In this document: positions 43,481 through 52,929 of the stretch, in pieces
Layout of the letters: the number at the start of each line of letters is the position of its first letter
Numbering within the stretch: the stretch's first letter is position 1
Assembly: GCF_023913515.1 (NCBI RefSeq)
Contig: NZ_CP099391.1
Location: 3,224,001 to 3,288,000, forward strand
Source of the DNA: Natronococcus sp. CG52
GTDB taxonomy: Archaea > Halobacteriota > Halobacteria > Halobacteriales > Natrialbaceae
DNA: 64,000 nucleotides
Direction: 5' to 3'
Notes under the pieces: generated by a model
Seen by the model: the letters and a program-made list of their open reading frames with translations, nothing else
Told to the model about the DNA's origin: nothing
The model's database searches: none
Translations under genes and position numbers: made by a program

Positions 43481-44209
43481 TCAGACGACGTCGACGACCG
43501 GATCGTCGTCGATCAGTCGGGTGAGGACGACGCGCGAAACGTCTCGCCGGTCGCGGATCTCCCCCGCAATCTCGCGGGCCGTCTCCTCGAGTGCGGGCGT
43601 ATCTACCATGTTTATCAGTGGAACGACGGCCGCACTGTCGGGAACGTCCTTGCAGCCGCCCCGGTCGCTCGTCAGGACCGTCGCGACGTCGGTCGCCGAG
43701 ATCCGATCGCCGGGCTCGAGGTCGGTGAGCGCCGCGACCCGCTCGGGGCGGTGGACGTGTTCCTCGTCCAGTTGCTCGCCGACGATCTTGGCGCTCGCGA
43801 TCGGGACGACGACGTCGGTCGCGGCCGGCAGTTGCGGTTCGTCCTCGTCGGGAGCCTTGAACCAGCGCGTCCGCGCGCCGTCGGCCTTGACGACGACCGA
43901 GACGTCCGCCTCGAGGTCTCGCGCGAAGTCGTCGACGGTCTCGGGATCGTAGCCGAGGTAGCGGTCCGATCCCTCGCGGCCCGCGACGACGCCGATCGGC
44001 CACGCGTCGGTCGATCGGATCGCATCGAGCGGGCGGTCCGTCACCGTCACGTCACTCACTCGCTCCTCGAAGGGCGGAATTCGAACGGTCGCGGTCACGA
44101 CCGCGCGCTCGAGGCGGGCGGCGAGCGCGTAGAGCGTCGATTTCTTGCCGCCGGCTCCGACGACGCAGGTCAGGTTGCCGTCCGCGTGCAGCGCTTTCAC
44201 GAGATCCAC
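43481..44209 (-). CDS. YqeC-like selenium/molybdenum hydroxylase accessory protein
   Basis: A 242-residue protein starting at GTG 44209. A P-loop-like GAGGKKS (18-24) is followed by ALAARLERAVVTATVRI, and the middle has the family's VVVKADGARTRWFKAP and PIASAKIVG segments, then NMVDTP. In bacteria YqeC occurs with selenium-dependent molybdenum hydroxylases and is proposed to help insert a selenium-type sulfur ligand into the cofactor; the function here is inference. No selD or yqeB is in the window. It precedes the AOR-like gene by 89 bases on the same strand. A frame open to 44386 exists but adds low-complexity residues. Confidence 0.75.
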   Translation of the reverse strand: MDLVKALHADGNLTCVVGAGGKKSTLYALAARLERAVVTATVRIPPFEERVSDVTVTDRPLDAIRSTDAWPIGVVAGREGSDRYLGYDPETVDDFARDLEADVSVVVKADGARTRWFKAPDEDEPQLPAATDVVVPIASAKIVGEQLDEEHVHRPERVAALTDLEPGDRISATDVATVLTSDRGGCKDVPDSAAVVPLINMVDTPALEETAREIAGEIRDRRDVSRVVLTRLIDDDPVVDVV

Positions 44210-44591
44210 GGTGAAACCTGCCGAACCGGAGGTCCCGGATACACTTGTAAGTGCGTCTTTCCGCGCCGAAACCGGGCCAGTATCACGCCGGACGCTCGTC
44301 CGCACCGGCCCGATGGTGGCCGCTCTCACCGGAGCGGATCGCAGGAAACGTGGACCGATGAGACGGCAGGGAACCGGACGAACCACGACCGCCGGACCGG
44401 ATACTGACAGAATCGAGAGACCGTCGTCGCCAGGTCATCGCCACCGCGACAGCGAGACCGCTCCGGAGGGTCGCGATAGAAGCTCGAGATCACTATTGCT
44501 ACGAAGCGGGCGAAGAGATCCGCGGTTTCCTCACAACCACCATCGTTGGCGTGCGACAAAGCCGGGCTGGACGAACGAGGGCGTATTGTGT

Positions 44592-45773
44592 CTATACGTC
44601 TAGAGCACTGGCAACGTCGAGGAGACCGTGACCTTGCTCGTTGTCCTCGAGACCGATATCCTCGGCCGTCTCGCGGAGTCGATCACGCGTTTCCTCGTGG
44701 GTGTACCCGTTGGACATGAGGTGGCCCGCCGCGCCGGCGACGTGCGGACACGCCATCGACGTTCCCGAGAACGTATCGTAGCCGCCGGCGACCGTCGAAT
44801 ACACGTCTTCGCCCGGCGCCGCGAGTTCGATCTCCGGGCCGGTCGAGGAGAAGTCCGCGAGATTGTCGTCGTCATCGGTGGCGCTGATAGCGACCACTTC
44901 CGGTTCTGCAGCAGGGTAGCCCACGCAATCCGAACACGGACCGTCGTTGCCCGCTGCTGCTACCAGGAAGACACCGCGTTCGTGAGCGTACGTGACCGCA
45001 TCGGAGACGGCATCGGACTGGCTTCCGCCGAGGCTCATGCTACAGACGTCCCAGCCCTGGTCGGCCGTATACTCGATACCGGCCGCGATATCGGAGAACG
45101 ACCCGCTGCCGTCACACTCGAGCACCTTTACGGCGTGGAGCGTCGCCTGAGTGGCGACACCGACGACTCCGACACCGTCGTCGGGTGCGACGGCCGTCCC
45201 CGCACAGTGCGTCCCGTGGTCGTTATCGTCGTCCCAGTTTTCGTTACAGTCGTTGCCGTTGCCGCCACCGAACGGGCCACCGCGACAGTTTTCGGTGCAT
45301 TCGGTAAACGCCCGCCCCTCGCCGAGGACGTCCTCGAGGGCTTCGTGCGTCGAATCGATACCGGTATCGACGATCGCAACGTCTGCGCCCTCTCCAGTTT
45401 CACCGGCCTCGTGAGCCTCCGGCGCATCGATTCGTTCGACTCCCCAGGGAGTCTCCTGGGCGAGGGCGTGCATTCGACCGTTTTCTTCCACGTACCGCAC
45501 GTTCGGGTTCTGTCGGAGCCCCGATACTGCCCGTCCTGGGACTGTGATCGTCATCGCGTCGAACGCGAACTCTCGACGAACATCGGTGGCAGCCTCTACT
45601 GCAGCATCTCGGCCACGTTCGTTTTCGAACCCGACGTTTACTTCGAGCGTTTCGTCCGAATCCGCTGCTGCGAGACCAGTGAGTCCAATTCCGGCAACAG
45701 CTCCCGAGGTTGCACGAAGGATCGATCGTCGACTCGTATGCGAATCGGACACAGGTTTGTTATTATCTACCAT
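44592..45773 (-). CDS. Halolysin-type S8 family serine protease
   Basis: A 393-residue exported subtilase. The signal has Ser-Arg-Arg-Ser (residues 14-17, twin-arginine) and a hydrophobic core to about residue 37. An I9-type propeptide (about 40-100) precedes the catalytic domain. Catalytic residues: Asp136 (VDTGID), His186 (DHGTHCAG) and Ser339 (GTSMACPH), with Asn276 (AAAGND) for the oxyanion hole. The C-terminus ends soon after the catalytic domain, with no long extension as in Haloferax halolysin. The promoter probably includes GTATTAATTA at about 45800-45809 (minus strand), 30 bases before the ATG. Confidence 0.93.
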   Translation of the reverse strand: MVDNNKPVSDSHTSRRSILRATSGAVAGIGLTGLAAADSDETLEVNVGFENERGRDAAVEAATDVRREFAFDAMTITVPGRAVSGLRQNPNVRYVEENGRMHALAQETPWGVERIDAPEAHEAGETGEGADVAIVDTGIDSTHEALEDVLGEGRAFTECTENCRGGPFGGGNGNDCNENWDDDNDHGTHCAGTAVAPDDGVGVVGVATQATLHAVKVLECDGSGSFSDIAAGIEYTADQGWDVCSMSLGGSQSDAVSDAVTYAHERGVFLVAAAGNDGPCSDCVGYPAAEPEVVAISATDDDDNLADFSSTGPEIELAAPGEDVYSTVAGGYDTFSGTSMACPHVAGAAGHLMSNGYTHEETRDRLRETAEDIGLEDNEQGHGLLDVASALDV

Positions 45774-45948
45774 CGCAACTGGTAGTGGTACGTGAATGTA
45801 ATTAATACTTTCTTCTAGAACTAGAAAAAATAACTGTCGTCCGAATATATGTTAATATTGTAATGTTTCTCCCATTGTGACCACACACCCGGTAGTGTGT
45901 GGAATAACCGTCGACTTTACTCACGACGTAACGCGACTCTACAGTCGG

Positions 45949-47010
45949 CTACACCATCCCGTGTTCGTCCCGCAGAGTTCGGTACTGCTCGAGGTATCGG
46001 CAGGCGATTGCGTCGCGGTCGTAGTCGGCGAACGACTCTTCGAGCGTTCGGTGTTCGAGATCGCCCGCCGCGCGGATGGCGTCGGTGAGTTCCTCCTCGC
46101 TGGTCGTCCGGAAGCCGCGGTCCCATCCCTCGACGAGTTCGTGGGCGCTGGAGTTCGCGTGGTACTCGACGATCCCGACGCAGCCGGCCGCGAGCCCTCG
46201 GAGCAGTTCCGTCGGAAAAGCGCAGCGCTCGGCCGTCTGTGCGAAAACGTGGGCGCCGCGGTAGGCGGCGATGCGCTCCTCGAGCGACAGATCGCCGACG
46301 AACGCGACCCGATCGTCGATCCGGAGATCGCTTGCGAGCCGTTCGTAGGCGTCGCGCTCGGGGCCGTCACCGACGACGGTCGCCCTCCAGCCGCGCCGTC
46401 GAAGCTCCGCGAGCGCCAGCAGCAGGCTCTCGAGGTTCGCGCCCTCGTCGAGTCGCCGCGCGTAGATCACGTCGACGGGGTCGCCGGGCGGAACGGACTC
46501 GATCCGCTCGAGATCGATCGGGTTCGGCACGGCGTCGACGGCGCTGCCGTCGGCACCCCGTTCGCGCACCCGCGTCCCCACGAGTTCCGAGGGGGTGACG
46601 ATCCGGTCGGGGCGGCCCGCCGCTAACTGCGTCAATCGATCGTCGGCGACTTCGTCGTCTCCGTACCACTCGACGACGAACGGAGAACGGGCGACCGACG
46701 CGCCCAGGCTGGCCGCGAGGACCTGTCCCGGCGGCCGTGCGCTCGCGTGGACCACGTCGGGTCGGGCCCTCGCCAGGACGAACGGCACTCGGAGGAGAAA
46801 GGATCGATACGCTTCGAGACCGACCGAGACGCCGTGATACGTGATCCCATCGCGCTCGAGCGTCGCTCGTGCTCCGGGCCAGAACTGGGTGCAGAACACG
46901 TGAACGTCGTGTCCTCGCGACTCGAGGAGATCGACGACGGTTCGGAAGCGTCGATTCGTCTCGGTATCGCGATGGTGAACCGTTTCGGCCGAGACGAACG
47001 CGACGCGCAT
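45949..47010 (-). CDS. Glycosyltransferase family 4-like
   Basis: A 353-residue GT-B fold enzyme: an N-terminal Rossmann half (MRVAFVSAETVHHRDTETNR) and a C-terminal half with the donor-binding segment NPIDLERI, then VIYARRLDEGANLESLLLAL, VVGDGPERDAY, and a terminal Glu-x7-Glu-like region (CAFPTELLRGLAAGCVGIVE). The acceptor and sugar are not visible. The start at 47010 skips residues upstream that are not conserved in the family. It stands alone, so it is probably for surface glycans or glycolipids. Confidence 0.87.
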   Translation of the reverse strand: MRVAFVSAETVHHRDTETNRRFRTVVDLLESRGHDVHVFCTQFWPGARATLERDGITYHGVSVGLEAYRSFLLRVPFVLARARPDVVHASARPPGQVLAASLGASVARSPFVVEWYGDDEVADDRLTQLAAGRPDRIVTPSELVGTRVRERGADGSAVDAVPNPIDLERIESVPPGDPVDVIYARRLDEGANLESLLLALAELRRRGWRATVVGDGPERDAYERLASDLRIDDRVAFVGDLSLEERIAAYRGAHVFAQTAERCAFPTELLRGLAAGCVGIVEYHANSSAHELVEGWDRGFRTTSEEELTDAIRAAGDLEHRTLEESFADYDRDAIACRYLEQYRTLRDEHGMV

Positions 47011-47128
47011 ATGCCGTCGGGACGTAGCGGGAGAATAAAAAGTCACTTCTTTTGTCCAGTTATCGGTCGGAACCGGACCGCCTGGACGGGTCTACTCGAG
47101 AGGTTCACCGGCCGATTCGGCGAGACCG

Positions 47129-47746
47129 CTACTCGACGGCGCCGAAGAAGCCGCTCGAGTCGTCGTCCTCCTCGGTGTCATCGTCGTCGTCTTCATCGTC
47201 GTCGTCTTCATCGTCGTCATCGCTCTCGTCGTCGTCTTCATCGTCGTCAGATTCCTCGTCCTCGTCACTGGAGTCGTCATCTTCGTCGTCGGACTCCTCG
47301 TCATCCTCGTCGCTCTCGTCTTCGTCGTCAGATTCTTCGTCGTCAGACTCTTCGTCCTCGTCATCGCTCTCGTCTTCGTCAGCAGACCCCTCATCATCAC
47401 CACTGGAGTCGTCATCTTCGTCCTCGTCGTCGTCGCTTTCGTCCTCGTCGTCATCGCTCGTCGATTCGTTTCCGTCCGGATCGTCGTCGTCCGATTCGCT
47501 TCCTTCCTCGTCCGTCTCGGTGCCGTCATCATCGTCAGGAATCGAGACGGCGTCGGACGGGTCCTCGTCCGCTCCGGGGAGTTCGTCGACGGCCCCGCCG
47601 GATCCCGAACCGTTCCCGCCGAGGCCGAGACCGACGCCGGCGACGGTCATCCCGATGGCGACGAGGACGACCAGTGCCGTCGCAAGAACGGCACCGGTCG
47701 AGACGCCGTCGGACGGATTGCGCTCACGTCCTCGCTCGGTTGACAT
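47129..47746 (-). CDS. Membrane-anchored protein with long Ser/Asp/Glu repeat
   Basis: A 205-residue protein: one membrane helix near the start (about 17-40; VLATALVVLVAIGMTVAGVG), a glycine-rich linker, then about 130 residues of nearly pure Asp, Glu and Ser, ending SSGFFGAVE. The DNA of the tail is a microsatellite-like run of GTCGTC and TCGTCA units, which makes length variation by slippage likely. Such tails are typical of haloarchaeal cell-surface or disordered anchor regions. Function unknown. The start at 47746 (MSTERGRERNPSDG) is favoured. Confidence 0.65.
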   Translation of the reverse strand: MSTERGRERNPSDGVSTGAVLATALVVLVAIGMTVAGVGLGLGGNGSGSGGAVDELPGADEDPSDAVSIPDDDDGTETDEEGSESDDDDPDGNESTSDDDEDESDDDEDEDDDSSGDDEGSADEDESDDEDEESDDEESDDEDESDEDDEESDDEDDDSSDEDEESDDDEDDDESDDDDEDDDDEDDDDDTEEDDDSSGFFGAVE

Positions 47747-47980
47747 CGTACGACGATAGATACAGGGAACCGTGATTGTTAAGCGCTCCAAACCGTCGAA
47801 ACGGCGATCGATCGCTCTGAGCGTCCGGATATCGGGACGGTCGCGCGCGCTCCGGAACGAATCGCTGCCAGTGACTCAGTCGCGCCTCGAGTAGGCGGCG
47901 AGTAACGGGGCAGTTCCGGAGGTGGGACGGTGTAGGTCGGAACCGAAACGACTACCGGAACGCGTTCGTACGGCTGTCGC

Positions 47981-49795
47981 ATGGGAACCTACGACATCGA
48001 ACGCTATCTCAATATCCGCAGCGCCTACGGCGCCTCGTTCGGTCCCTCGGGCGAGCGACTCTCGTTTCTGATGGACACGACGGGCGTTTCGCAGGTCTGG
48101 ACGGTCACCGACCCTCGCGAGTGGCCCGAGCAGCGAACCTTCTACGACGAGCAGATCAGCTTCGCCTCCTGGTCGCCGGAGCGAGCCGAACTGGTCTTCG
48201 GAATGGACGAGGGTGGCAACGAGCGCGCCCAGCTGCACCGTCTCGACGCCGAAACGGGCGAGATCGAGAATCTGACGGCGATGCCCGACGCGAAACACCG
48301 CTGGGGCGGCTGGAGCCACGACGGCGAGCGATTCGCGTTCACCTCGAACCGCCGCGACGAGGCCGTCTTCGACGTCTACGTCCAGAACCGGGACGAGACC
48401 GGTGAGGAGGCGACGCTCGTCCACGAGGGCGACGGCTGGCTCTCGCTCTCCGGCTGGAGCCCCGACGACTCCCGGCTGCTCGTCTCGAAGGCGTACTCCA
48501 ACTTCGACCAGGATCTCTCCGTGCTCGACCTCGAGAGCGGCGAGCTCGAGGTCCTCACGCCCCACGAGGGCGACGTCCGCTACCAGAGCGCGAGCTGGGC
48601 ACCCGACGGCGAGAGTATCTACCTGGTCACCGACGAGGGCGACGCCGACACGCTCTACCTGGCCTACCTCGACCTCGAGAGCGGCGAGCTCGAGCCCGTC
48701 GTCGACAGCGGACGGTGGAACGTCGACGGCATCGCGCTGGACGACGAGACTGGCCGGTTCGTCTACTCACAGAACGTCGAGGGTTACACCGAGTTGACGG
48801 TCGGCGAGTTCGACGCGGGCGATCCGACCGAGTTCGAGACGTTCCCCGAGCCGGATCTTCCGGGCGGCATCTCCGGCGGCGTGAGCTTCGACCCCGACGC
48901 CGAGCGCTTCGCGCTGTCGACGACCGGCGATACGGTCAACACGAACGTCTTCGTGGTCGATATCGAGACCGGCGAGACCGAGCGCTGGACCGACGCCCCG
49001 ACGGCGGGCATCCCGCGAGCGTCGTTCGACGAATCCGACCTCGTCCACGTCGAGAGTTTTGATGACCTCGAGGTGCCCGGCTTCTTTACCCTGCCGGACG
49101 ACCACGAAGACGGAAATACGTCCGTCGTCGTCGACATCCACGGCGGCCCCGAGAGCCAGCGTCGGCCGTCGTTCTCGAGCGTCAAGCAGTACTTCCTCGA
49201 CAGGGGGTACGCCTACTTCGAACCGAACGTCCGCGGCTCGGCAGGGTACGGTGCCGACTACGCCGCCCTCGACGACGTCGAGAAGCGGATGGACTCCGTC
49301 GCGGACATCGAGGCCTGCGTCGAGTGGCTCCAAGATCATCCCGCGGTCGATCCCGACCGGATCACCGCCATGGGCGGCTCCTACGGCGGCTTCATGGTGC
49401 TGGCCGCGCTGACGGAGTACCCCGATCTCTGGGCGGCGGGGGTCGACATCGTCGGCATCGCCAACTTCGTCACGTTCCTCGAAAATACTGGAGACTGGCG
49501 CCGCGAACTGCGCGAGGCGGAGTACGGTAGCCTCGAGGAGGACCGCGAGTTCCTCGAGGATATCTCGCCGACCAACAACATCGGGAACATCGAGGCGCCG
49601 CTGTTCGTCCTCCACGGCGAGAACGACCCCCGAGTTCCCGTCGGCGAGGCCGAACAGATCGCCGAGAAGGCCGAAGCGCAGGGCGTGTCGGTTCGAAAAC
49701 TGATTTTCGAGGACGAGGGCCACGGCTTCTCGAAGCTCGAGAACCGCATCGAGGCCTACTCGGCGATCGCGGACTTCCTCGACGAACACGTCTGA
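47981..49795 (+). CDS. S9 family peptidase (prolyl oligopeptidase/acylaminoacyl-peptidase type)
   Basis: A 604-residue protein. The N-terminal part (about 1-350) is a WD40-like seven-blade propeller with repeated 'W-S-P/H-D-x-x-R/E' segments. The C-terminal alpha/beta hydrolase domain has the Gly-Gly-Ser-Tyr-Gly-Gly elbow with the nucleophile Ser at about residue 467, an Asp at about 550 (HGENDPRVP) and His at about 581 (DEGHGF). It releases N-terminal or proline-linked residues from peptides inside the cell. The exact specificity is not visible. No signal peptide is present. The start is the first ATG before YDIERYLNIRSAYGAS. Confidence 0.92.
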   Translation: MGTYDIERYLNIRSAYGASFGPSGERLSFLMDTTGVSQVWTVTDPREWPEQRTFYDEQISFASWSPERAELVFGMDEGGNERAQLHRLDAETGEIENLTAMPDAKHRWGGWSHDGERFAFTSNRRDEAVFDVYVQNRDETGEEATLVHEGDGWLSLSGWSPDDSRLLVSKAYSNFDQDLSVLDLESGELEVLTPHEGDVRYQSASWAPDGESIYLVTDEGDADTLYLAYLDLESGELEPVVDSGRWNVDGIALDDETGRFVYSQNVEGYTELTVGEFDAGDPTEFETFPEPDLPGGISGGVSFDPDAERFALSTTGDTVNTNVFVVDIETGETERWTDAPTAGIPRASFDESDLVHVESFDDLEVPGFFTLPDDHEDGNTSVVVDIHGGPESQRRPSFSSVKQYFLDRGYAYFEPNVRGSAGYGADYAALDDVEKRMDSVADIEACVEWLQDHPAVDPDRITAMGGSYGGFMVLAALTEYPDLWAAGVDIVGIANFVTFLENTGDWRRELREAEYGSLEEDREFLEDISPTNNIGNIEAPLFVLHGENDPRVPVGEAEQIAEKAEAQGVSVRKLIFEDEGHGFSKLENRIEAYSAIADFLDEHV

Positions 49796-49909
49796 ATCCC
49801 CGCCCGGACCTTCGAATCGTGTCGCACCGTTCGGACTGTCTACCGTTTCTTCCACGATCGGAAGTGTTATCGGAACAATAATACAGCCGAATTTTCATTA
49901 TCGGATCAC

Positions 49910-50857
49910 ATGCCTGCCATCGAGACGTCCGCCCTGACGAAACGGTACGGCGAGGACGTTCTCGCCGTCTCGGATCTCGATCTGACCGTCGAGAGCGGGG
50001 AGATTTTCGGTTTCCTCGGCCCGAACGGCGCCGGAAAGTCGACGACGATCAACACGTTGCTCGATTTCGTCCGACCGACGTCGGGAACCGCGACGGTCCT
50101 CGGTCACGACACTCGCGACGAGACCGAACGCATCCGCGAGCGGATCGGCGTTCTCCCCGAGGGGGCGACCCTCTACGAACGGCTCACGGCTCGCGAACAC
50201 CTCGAGTGGGTGATCGAGACGAAAGACGCCGCCGACACGCCCGACGAAATTCTCGAACGCGTGGACCTGCTCGAGGACGCCGAACGAACGGCGGGCGGCT
50301 ACTCGAAGGGAATGCGCCAGCGGCTAGGGCTCGGGATGGCCCTGGTCGGCGACCCCGACCTGCTGATTCTGGACGAACCCTCCTCCGGACTGGACCCGAC
50401 CGGGATCCAGGACATGCGCGAACTCCTCCGCGAGGAGGCGGCGTCGGGCACGACGGTGTTCTTTTCGAGTCACATCCTCTCGGAGGTCGAGGCGGTCTGT
50501 GACCGCGTCGGCATCATGAACGAGGGAGAACTCGTCGCCCTCGACACGATCGAGAGTCTTCGGGACGAATCCGCTGGAAGCGCTACGATCGACGTCGAAC
50601 TCGCGACGGTTCCGGACGACCTCGACGTGGCGTCGATCGGCGGCGTCCAGCAGGTCACGGTCGAGGGGAACGTCGTTACCGCGGCCTGCACGGACTCGAG
50701 CGTGAAAGTCGACGTCGTCCGCTACCTCGACGAGCGGGCGACCGTCACGGATATCCTCTCGGCGGACACGTCGCTCGAGCAACTGTTCAACCGGTACACT
50801 GGGGCGTCGAGTGGGACCGGGACCGACGAAACCGTCGTCCCGGAGGTGATCGCGTGA
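49910..50857 (+). CDS. ABC transporter ATP-binding protein (ABC-2 exporter)
   Basis: A 315-residue ATPase. Walker A GPNGAGKST (37-45), signature YSKGMRQRLGLG, Walker B LLILDEPSSGLD and a switch His in SSHILSE are all present. The C-terminal 90 residues are an extension common in ABC-2 ATPases. Its stop codon overlaps the GTG start of the permease gene that follows (GTGA), so the two genes are coupled and form one exporter. Cargo unknown. The promoter may include AACAATAATACAG at about 49874-49886. Confidence 0.93.
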   Translation: MPAIETSALTKRYGEDVLAVSDLDLTVESGEIFGFLGPNGAGKSTTINTLLDFVRPTSGTATVLGHDTRDETERIRERIGVLPEGATLYERLTAREHLEWVIETKDAADTPDEILERVDLLEDAERTAGGYSKGMRQRLGLGMALVGDPDLLILDEPSSGLDPTGIQDMRELLREEAASGTTVFFSSHILSEVEAVCDRVGIMNEGELVALDTIESLRDESAGSATIDVELATVPDDLDVASIGGVQQVTVEGNVVTAACTDSSVKVDVVRYLDERATVTDILSADTSLEQLFNRYTGASSGTGTDETVVPEVIA

Positions 50858-51702
50858 ACGTCGTCTCGGTCGCGAAGCGGGACTTCCTCGACGTCCGCCG
50901 GGCAAAACTCGTCTGGGCGCCCGCCGCGCTCTACGTCCTCTTCATGCTCCTCTTTTATTGGGGCCAGAGCAACAGTTCCGAGCCGGAGTTCTACTGGGTG
51001 CTGTGGAACCTGGCCGGCCTCGGCGGCGCGCTCGTGATTCCGCTCGTCGCCCTGGTCGCGGCGTATCTCTCGATCGCGGGCGAACGCGAGTCGGGCAGCG
51101 TCAAGTACCAGCTGAGTCTGCCCGTCTCCCGGACCGACGTCGTGTTAGGGAAGCTGCTGGCTCGATCGGCCGTCGTCACCACCGCGCTCCTCGTCGCGTT
51201 CGCCGTCGGGATCGTCGCCGCCTGGGTGCTGGTCCCCGACATGAGCCTCGAGTACGGCGAGTACGCGGCCTTTACCGGACTGACGCTCCTGTACGCGCTG
51301 GCGTACGTCTGTATCGCCGTCGGCATCTCGGCGGCGACGGCGAGTCGATCGCGGGCGATGGCCGGCGCCATCGGCTTTTTCTTCGTCTTCAACCTGGTCT
51401 GGAACTTCCTGCCGGTCGGTCCCGTCCGGATGATCGAGTTCGTCTTCGACCGTCTCGGGGTCGACTACACCGAGACCCTCCTCGAGTTCGTCTTCAGCCT
51501 GAGCCCGACCGGGGCCTACCTCAACGGGATGGGACTGGTCTTCCCGGAGGACTTCGGGCCGCTCCATGCCGCCGGTGCCGGCACCGGCGTCGGCGATCCG
51601 TTCTACGTCCAGGACTGGTTCATGCTGGTCATCCTGCTGGGCTGGGTCGTCCTGCCGCTCGCGATCGGTCGATGGCGCCTCGAGCGCGCGGACCTCGGCT
51701 GA
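50854..51702 (+). CDS. ABC-2 type transporter permease (NosY-like)
   Basis: A 282-residue protein with six hydrophobic segments and a basic N-terminus (KRDFLDVRRAKLV). It starts with GTG at 50854, overlapping the ATPase gene's stop. It resembles NosY and other one-component ABC-2 permeases (AYLSIAGERESGSVKYQLSL and VSRTDVVLGKLLARS are typical). The pair may export a lipid, ion or drug; the cargo is not visible. It is followed by the convergent G1P dehydrogenase gene. Confidence 0.9.
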   Translation: MNVVSVAKRDFLDVRRAKLVWAPAALYVLFMLLFYWGQSNSSEPEFYWVLWNLAGLGGALVIPLVALVAAYLSIAGERESGSVKYQLSLPVSRTDVVLGKLLARSAVVTTALLVAFAVGIVAAWVLVPDMSLEYGEYAAFTGLTLLYALAYVCIAVGISAATASRSRAMAGAIGFFFVFNLVWNFLPVGPVRMIEFVFDRLGVDYTETLLEFVFSLSPTGAYLNGMGLVFPEDFGPLHAAGAGTGVGDPFYVQDWFMLVILLGWVVLPLAIGRWRLERADLG

Positions 51703-51763
51703 GACGGTCGGTACGATCCACGCGGGAACTACGGAAGGCTGATTCCCAGCCGTCTCTCCTCGC

Positions 51764-52825
51764 TCAGTCGATGACGCCCGTCTTCGTCGCGACCTCTCGA
51801 GCGGCCCGCTCGTTCATCCCGTCGCCGAGGATCGTGTAGCGGTCGCGGATCGCGTGGCAGGTCGTCAGCGCCTCGATCACGGTTTCGTCGTCGATGCCGA
51901 GTTCGGCCGCGGTCGTCGGCGCGTCGATACTCGCGAGGGCGTCCCGGATGTCCCGCCAGATGCCGCGTTCTCCACCGTGGAGGTAGGCGGTCATGATCGA
52001 GCCGACGCCGACCTGATGGCCGTGCAGGGCAGTCCCGGGCTCCAGTCGATCGAGCTGATGGGAGAAGAGGTGTTCGGCCCCGCTCGCCGGTCGCGAGGAG
52101 CCGGCGATGCTCATCGCGACGCCCGAGGAGACCAGCGCCTTGGTGACGATCCAGGCCGACTCCTCGAGTCCCGGCCGGACGAGGTCGGCGTTGTCGACGA
52201 GGATCTCGGCGGTCATCTCCGAGAGCGCGGCCGAGTACTCGGAGTACTCGACGTCCTTGAGCCGCTTCGCGAGCCGCCAGTCCATCACCGCGGTGTAGTT
52301 CGAGATGATGTCCGCACAGCCGGCCGTCGTCAGCTCCCAGGGCGCTTCGGCCAGGACCCCGGTGTCGGCGACGACCGCGAGCGGCGGTTCGGCCGCGACG
52401 CTGTGGCGCGTATCGCCGTCCGGAACCGAGCCGCGGTTGCTGACGATGCCGTCGTGGCTGGCCGCCGTCGGCACCGAGAGAAAGCCCATATCGAGGTGGT
52501 CGCTGGCCATCTTCGCGATGTCGATCGCCTTGCCGCCGCCGACGCCGACGAGGTAGGACGGATCCTCGGCCTCGGCGGTTTCGATCACTCGCTCGACCGC
52601 GTCGAACGTCGCCGACTCGATCGTGACGATCGCCGGTTCGATGCCGACGGCCTCGAAATCGGCCGCGATCGGATCGGCGGCGACGCGGCGCGGTGTCGGA
52701 CTGGTCACGAACAGCGGCGTCCCCTGAAGGTGGAGTTCGTCGACGACGTCGACGACGTTCGACAGCACGTCGTGTCCGACGATCACGTTCCGCGGGAGTC
52801 GAATCCACGTCGACTTCTCGAACAT
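51764..52825 (-). CDS. egsA: sn-Glycerol-1-phosphate dehydrogenase
   Basis: A 353-residue enzyme that makes sn-glycerol-1-phosphate from dihydroxyacetone phosphate with NAD(P)H, the step that gives archaeal lipids their stereochemistry. Family landmarks: GVGGGKAIDIAKMAS, TAASHDGIVSNRGSVP, a metal-binding AEHLFSHQLDRL and a C-terminal HGHQVGVGS with the second zinc histidine. The length agrees with archaeal G1PDHs. It converges with the ABC permease gene. Confidence 0.95.
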   Translation of the reverse strand: MFEKSTWIRLPRNVIVGHDVLSNVVDVVDELHLQGTPLFVTSPTPRRVAADPIAADFEAVGIEPAIVTIESATFDAVERVIETAEAEDPSYLVGVGGGKAIDIAKMASDHLDMGFLSVPTAASHDGIVSNRGSVPDGDTRHSVAAEPPLAVVADTGVLAEAPWELTTAGCADIISNYTAVMDWRLAKRLKDVEYSEYSAALSEMTAEILVDNADLVRPGLEESAWIVTKALVSSGVAMSIAGSSRPASGAEHLFSHQLDRLEPGTALHGHQVGVGSIMTAYLHGGERGIWRDIRDALASIDAPTTAAELGIDDETVIEALTTCHAIRDRYTILGDGMNERAAREVATKTGVID

Positions 52826-52929
52826 ACGGTAGCTGACTCACCAACGAAATATACGTGTTGTTGCTCGGCGATACGATCGGACGGTCGGACAGCAGGTCAG
52901 CAACGCCACCTTCGTCGTCGACTCGAGCT

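Noticed and set aside
43392-44003. Extended N-terminus of the AOR-like protein
   Set aside because: The added 200 residues overlap YqeC in a different phase and are Arg/Gly/Asp-rich; AOR proteins begin near the GGKGLGARY motif.
47129-47532. Regular short repeats suggesting a CRISPR or satellite array
   Set aside because: The repeats are trinucleotide-based and all coding for Asp, Glu and Ser; there are no spacers or flanking cas genes.
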